Assembly: GCA_012038135.1 (NCBI GenBank) | Contig: JAAVJQ010000022.1 | Span: forward strand, 1 to 33,260 | DNA length: 33,260 nucleotides | Source: Salinimicrobium nanhaiense | GTDB lineage: Bacteria > Bacteroidota > Bacteroidia > Flavobacteriales > Flavobacteriaceae | Reading direction: 5' to 3' | In this document: one piece after another, positions 32,517 to 33,260 of the stretch | How the letters are laid out: every line of letters begins with the position of its first letter | Numbering within the stretch: the stretch's first letter is position 1 | The notes under the pieces: model-generated | Told to the model about the DNA's origin: nothing | Seen by the model: only the letters and a program-made list of their open reading frames with translations | Database searches by the model: none | Position numbers and translations under genes: made by a program

Positions 32517-32911
32517 TTGCAGAAATGGAATCCGGTTGTATATTTGCAGCCGCTTTGAGAGCGAGTAACAGGAGAGGGAAAGCGGTAGCTGAGCCTTGAT
32601 GTAGTAAGACTTCAAAGCATATAAGTTCTCTGAAATATTTTTGAATTTTAGCTTGGATGGAAAGGAGATTTGATCTTATCTTTGCATCCGCCTGTGGAAA
32701 CAGTTTTAGGGTTGTGAAGGAAAGAAAAAAAGTTCTCTAAAAAAGTTTTCAAGATTGGGAGTAAAGGTTGTAAGTTTGCCTCCCGATTTTTCATCATCTC
32801 CCGAAGCTTTAGCGAAGGAAGATCGACGAAGTGATCTCCGGGTGCTTTTTAAAGCTTGAGAAAAAAAATAAAATTTTTTTCTTGCCGGAAATAAAAAGTG
32901 TTGTACATTTG
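32517..32911 (+). promoter_or_regulatory. Tandem stable-RNA promoters P1-P4
   Basis: Four -7 elements match TAnnTTTG: P1 TATATTTG (32539-32546, TTG at 32517, spacer 19), P2 TATCTTTG (32677-32684, TTG at 32653, spacer 21), P3 TAAGTTTG (32771-32778, no good TTG), P4 TACATTTG (32904-32911, TTG at 32882, spacer 19). P1 and P4 share TTGTA-ATTTGCAGCCGCTT. Repeated strong promoters with a GC-rich discriminator are typical of rRNA operons. Confidence 0.7.
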
Positions 32912-33260
32912 CAGCCGCTTAGAACAAGAGCGGTAGGTCAGGCCTAAAGGCCGACAAGTTCATAAAACATATTGTACACCTGCACTAAAGCTACGGTGTA
33001 TATAGAAAAAGAAATCCCGGGTAGGGCACAGGTAGAAAAGGTTCAACTCCTTTTATTTCAACAACAAGAAGCCTTCTGGAGAGTCGGAAGTTTTCTCCCC
33101 TTCAGGGGAGATGTCCGCCAGGACAGAGGGGCCGTTCATTGACATATTGAATTGACAGCGCGTATCATGTTGCTTTAGTAACATGATGCATAATAAAAAG
33201 AATTAAGACTAGAAGAACGTTTTGAGCTTTGATTCTCGATGCAAATCGAGATGAAGAAGA
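32912..33260 (+). other. Probable rRNA operon leader (16S gene lies beyond the window)
   Basis: After P4 come several hairpins: TCTCCCC-TTCA-GGGGAGA (about 33,094-33,111), ATCATGTT...AACATGAT (about 33,163-33,186) and CTCGAT-GCAA-ATCGAG (about 33,235-33,251). GTTCATTGACATATTGAATTG (33,134-33,154) resembles the boxA-like leader segment found before 16S rRNA in Flavobacteriia. No 16S sequence is seen up to 33,260, so the rRNA gene itself is not annotated. Confidence 0.6.

Noticed and set aside
33134..33260. Start of 16S rRNA or a tRNA gene at the right edge
   Set aside because: Only leader-like sequence is seen; no 16S 5'-end signature or cloverleaf fits before the window stops.

Overview
The window looks like chromosomal DNA of a gliding-type Flavobacteriaceae member (Bacteroidota; Gramella/Salegentibacter-like is a guess). 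The evidence is a gldG-gldF gliding motility pair, DUF4870, DUF4294 and PhoH proteins of Bacteroidota type, start sites without Shine-Dalgarno sequences but with TTG / TAnnTTTG promoters, and intergenic regions full of the short dispersed repeats common in this phylum.

Left third (1 to about 13,050): an integrated mobilizable element. A leftward replication/mobilization module runs from an excisionase-like HTH protein (6542) through a VapE-type helicase, a Toprim primase, a MobC-like protein and a MOBP-type relaxase to a coiled-coil membrane protein (2345). A leftward tyrosine integrase lies at the right border, next to mnmE, with repeated putative integrase-binding sites upstream. Cargo comprises an HTH/AbiEii-type toxin-antitoxin pair (1123-2276) with a palindromic operator, a very large AT-rich SEC-C plus PD-(D/E)XK-like nuclease protein (6741-10424) followed by a winged-helix protein (10484-10996), and a membrane protein coupled to the integrase (11034-11753). 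The extreme left edge carries IS21-like terminal repeats that appear to cut off the 3' end of another cargo gene (64-966).

Middle and right (13,112 to 31,929): core genes. They are mnmE, a DUF4870 membrane protein, dnaN, gldG/gldF, an ABM monooxygenase-like protein, a SAM hydroxide adenosyltransferase divergent from phoH, purC, the cbpA-cbpM chaperone pair with a small exported protein, acs, topoisomerase IB, an M42 peptidase and a DUF4294 protein. Between them lie long repeat arrays: a 120-bp tandem array (14,615-15,390), and two arrays built from a hairpin plus a CAAGAACCAAGAGCC-like spacer (28,459-28,837 and 31,957-32,370). Repeat units also appear inside the mnmE coding sequence.

Right end (32,500-33,260): up to four tandem Bacteroidota-type promoters and a leader with a boxA-like segment, as expected just upstream of a 16S rRNA gene that would begin beyond the window. 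The strongest candidates for something undescribed are the SEC-C/nuclease cargo locus and the composite hairpin arrays.
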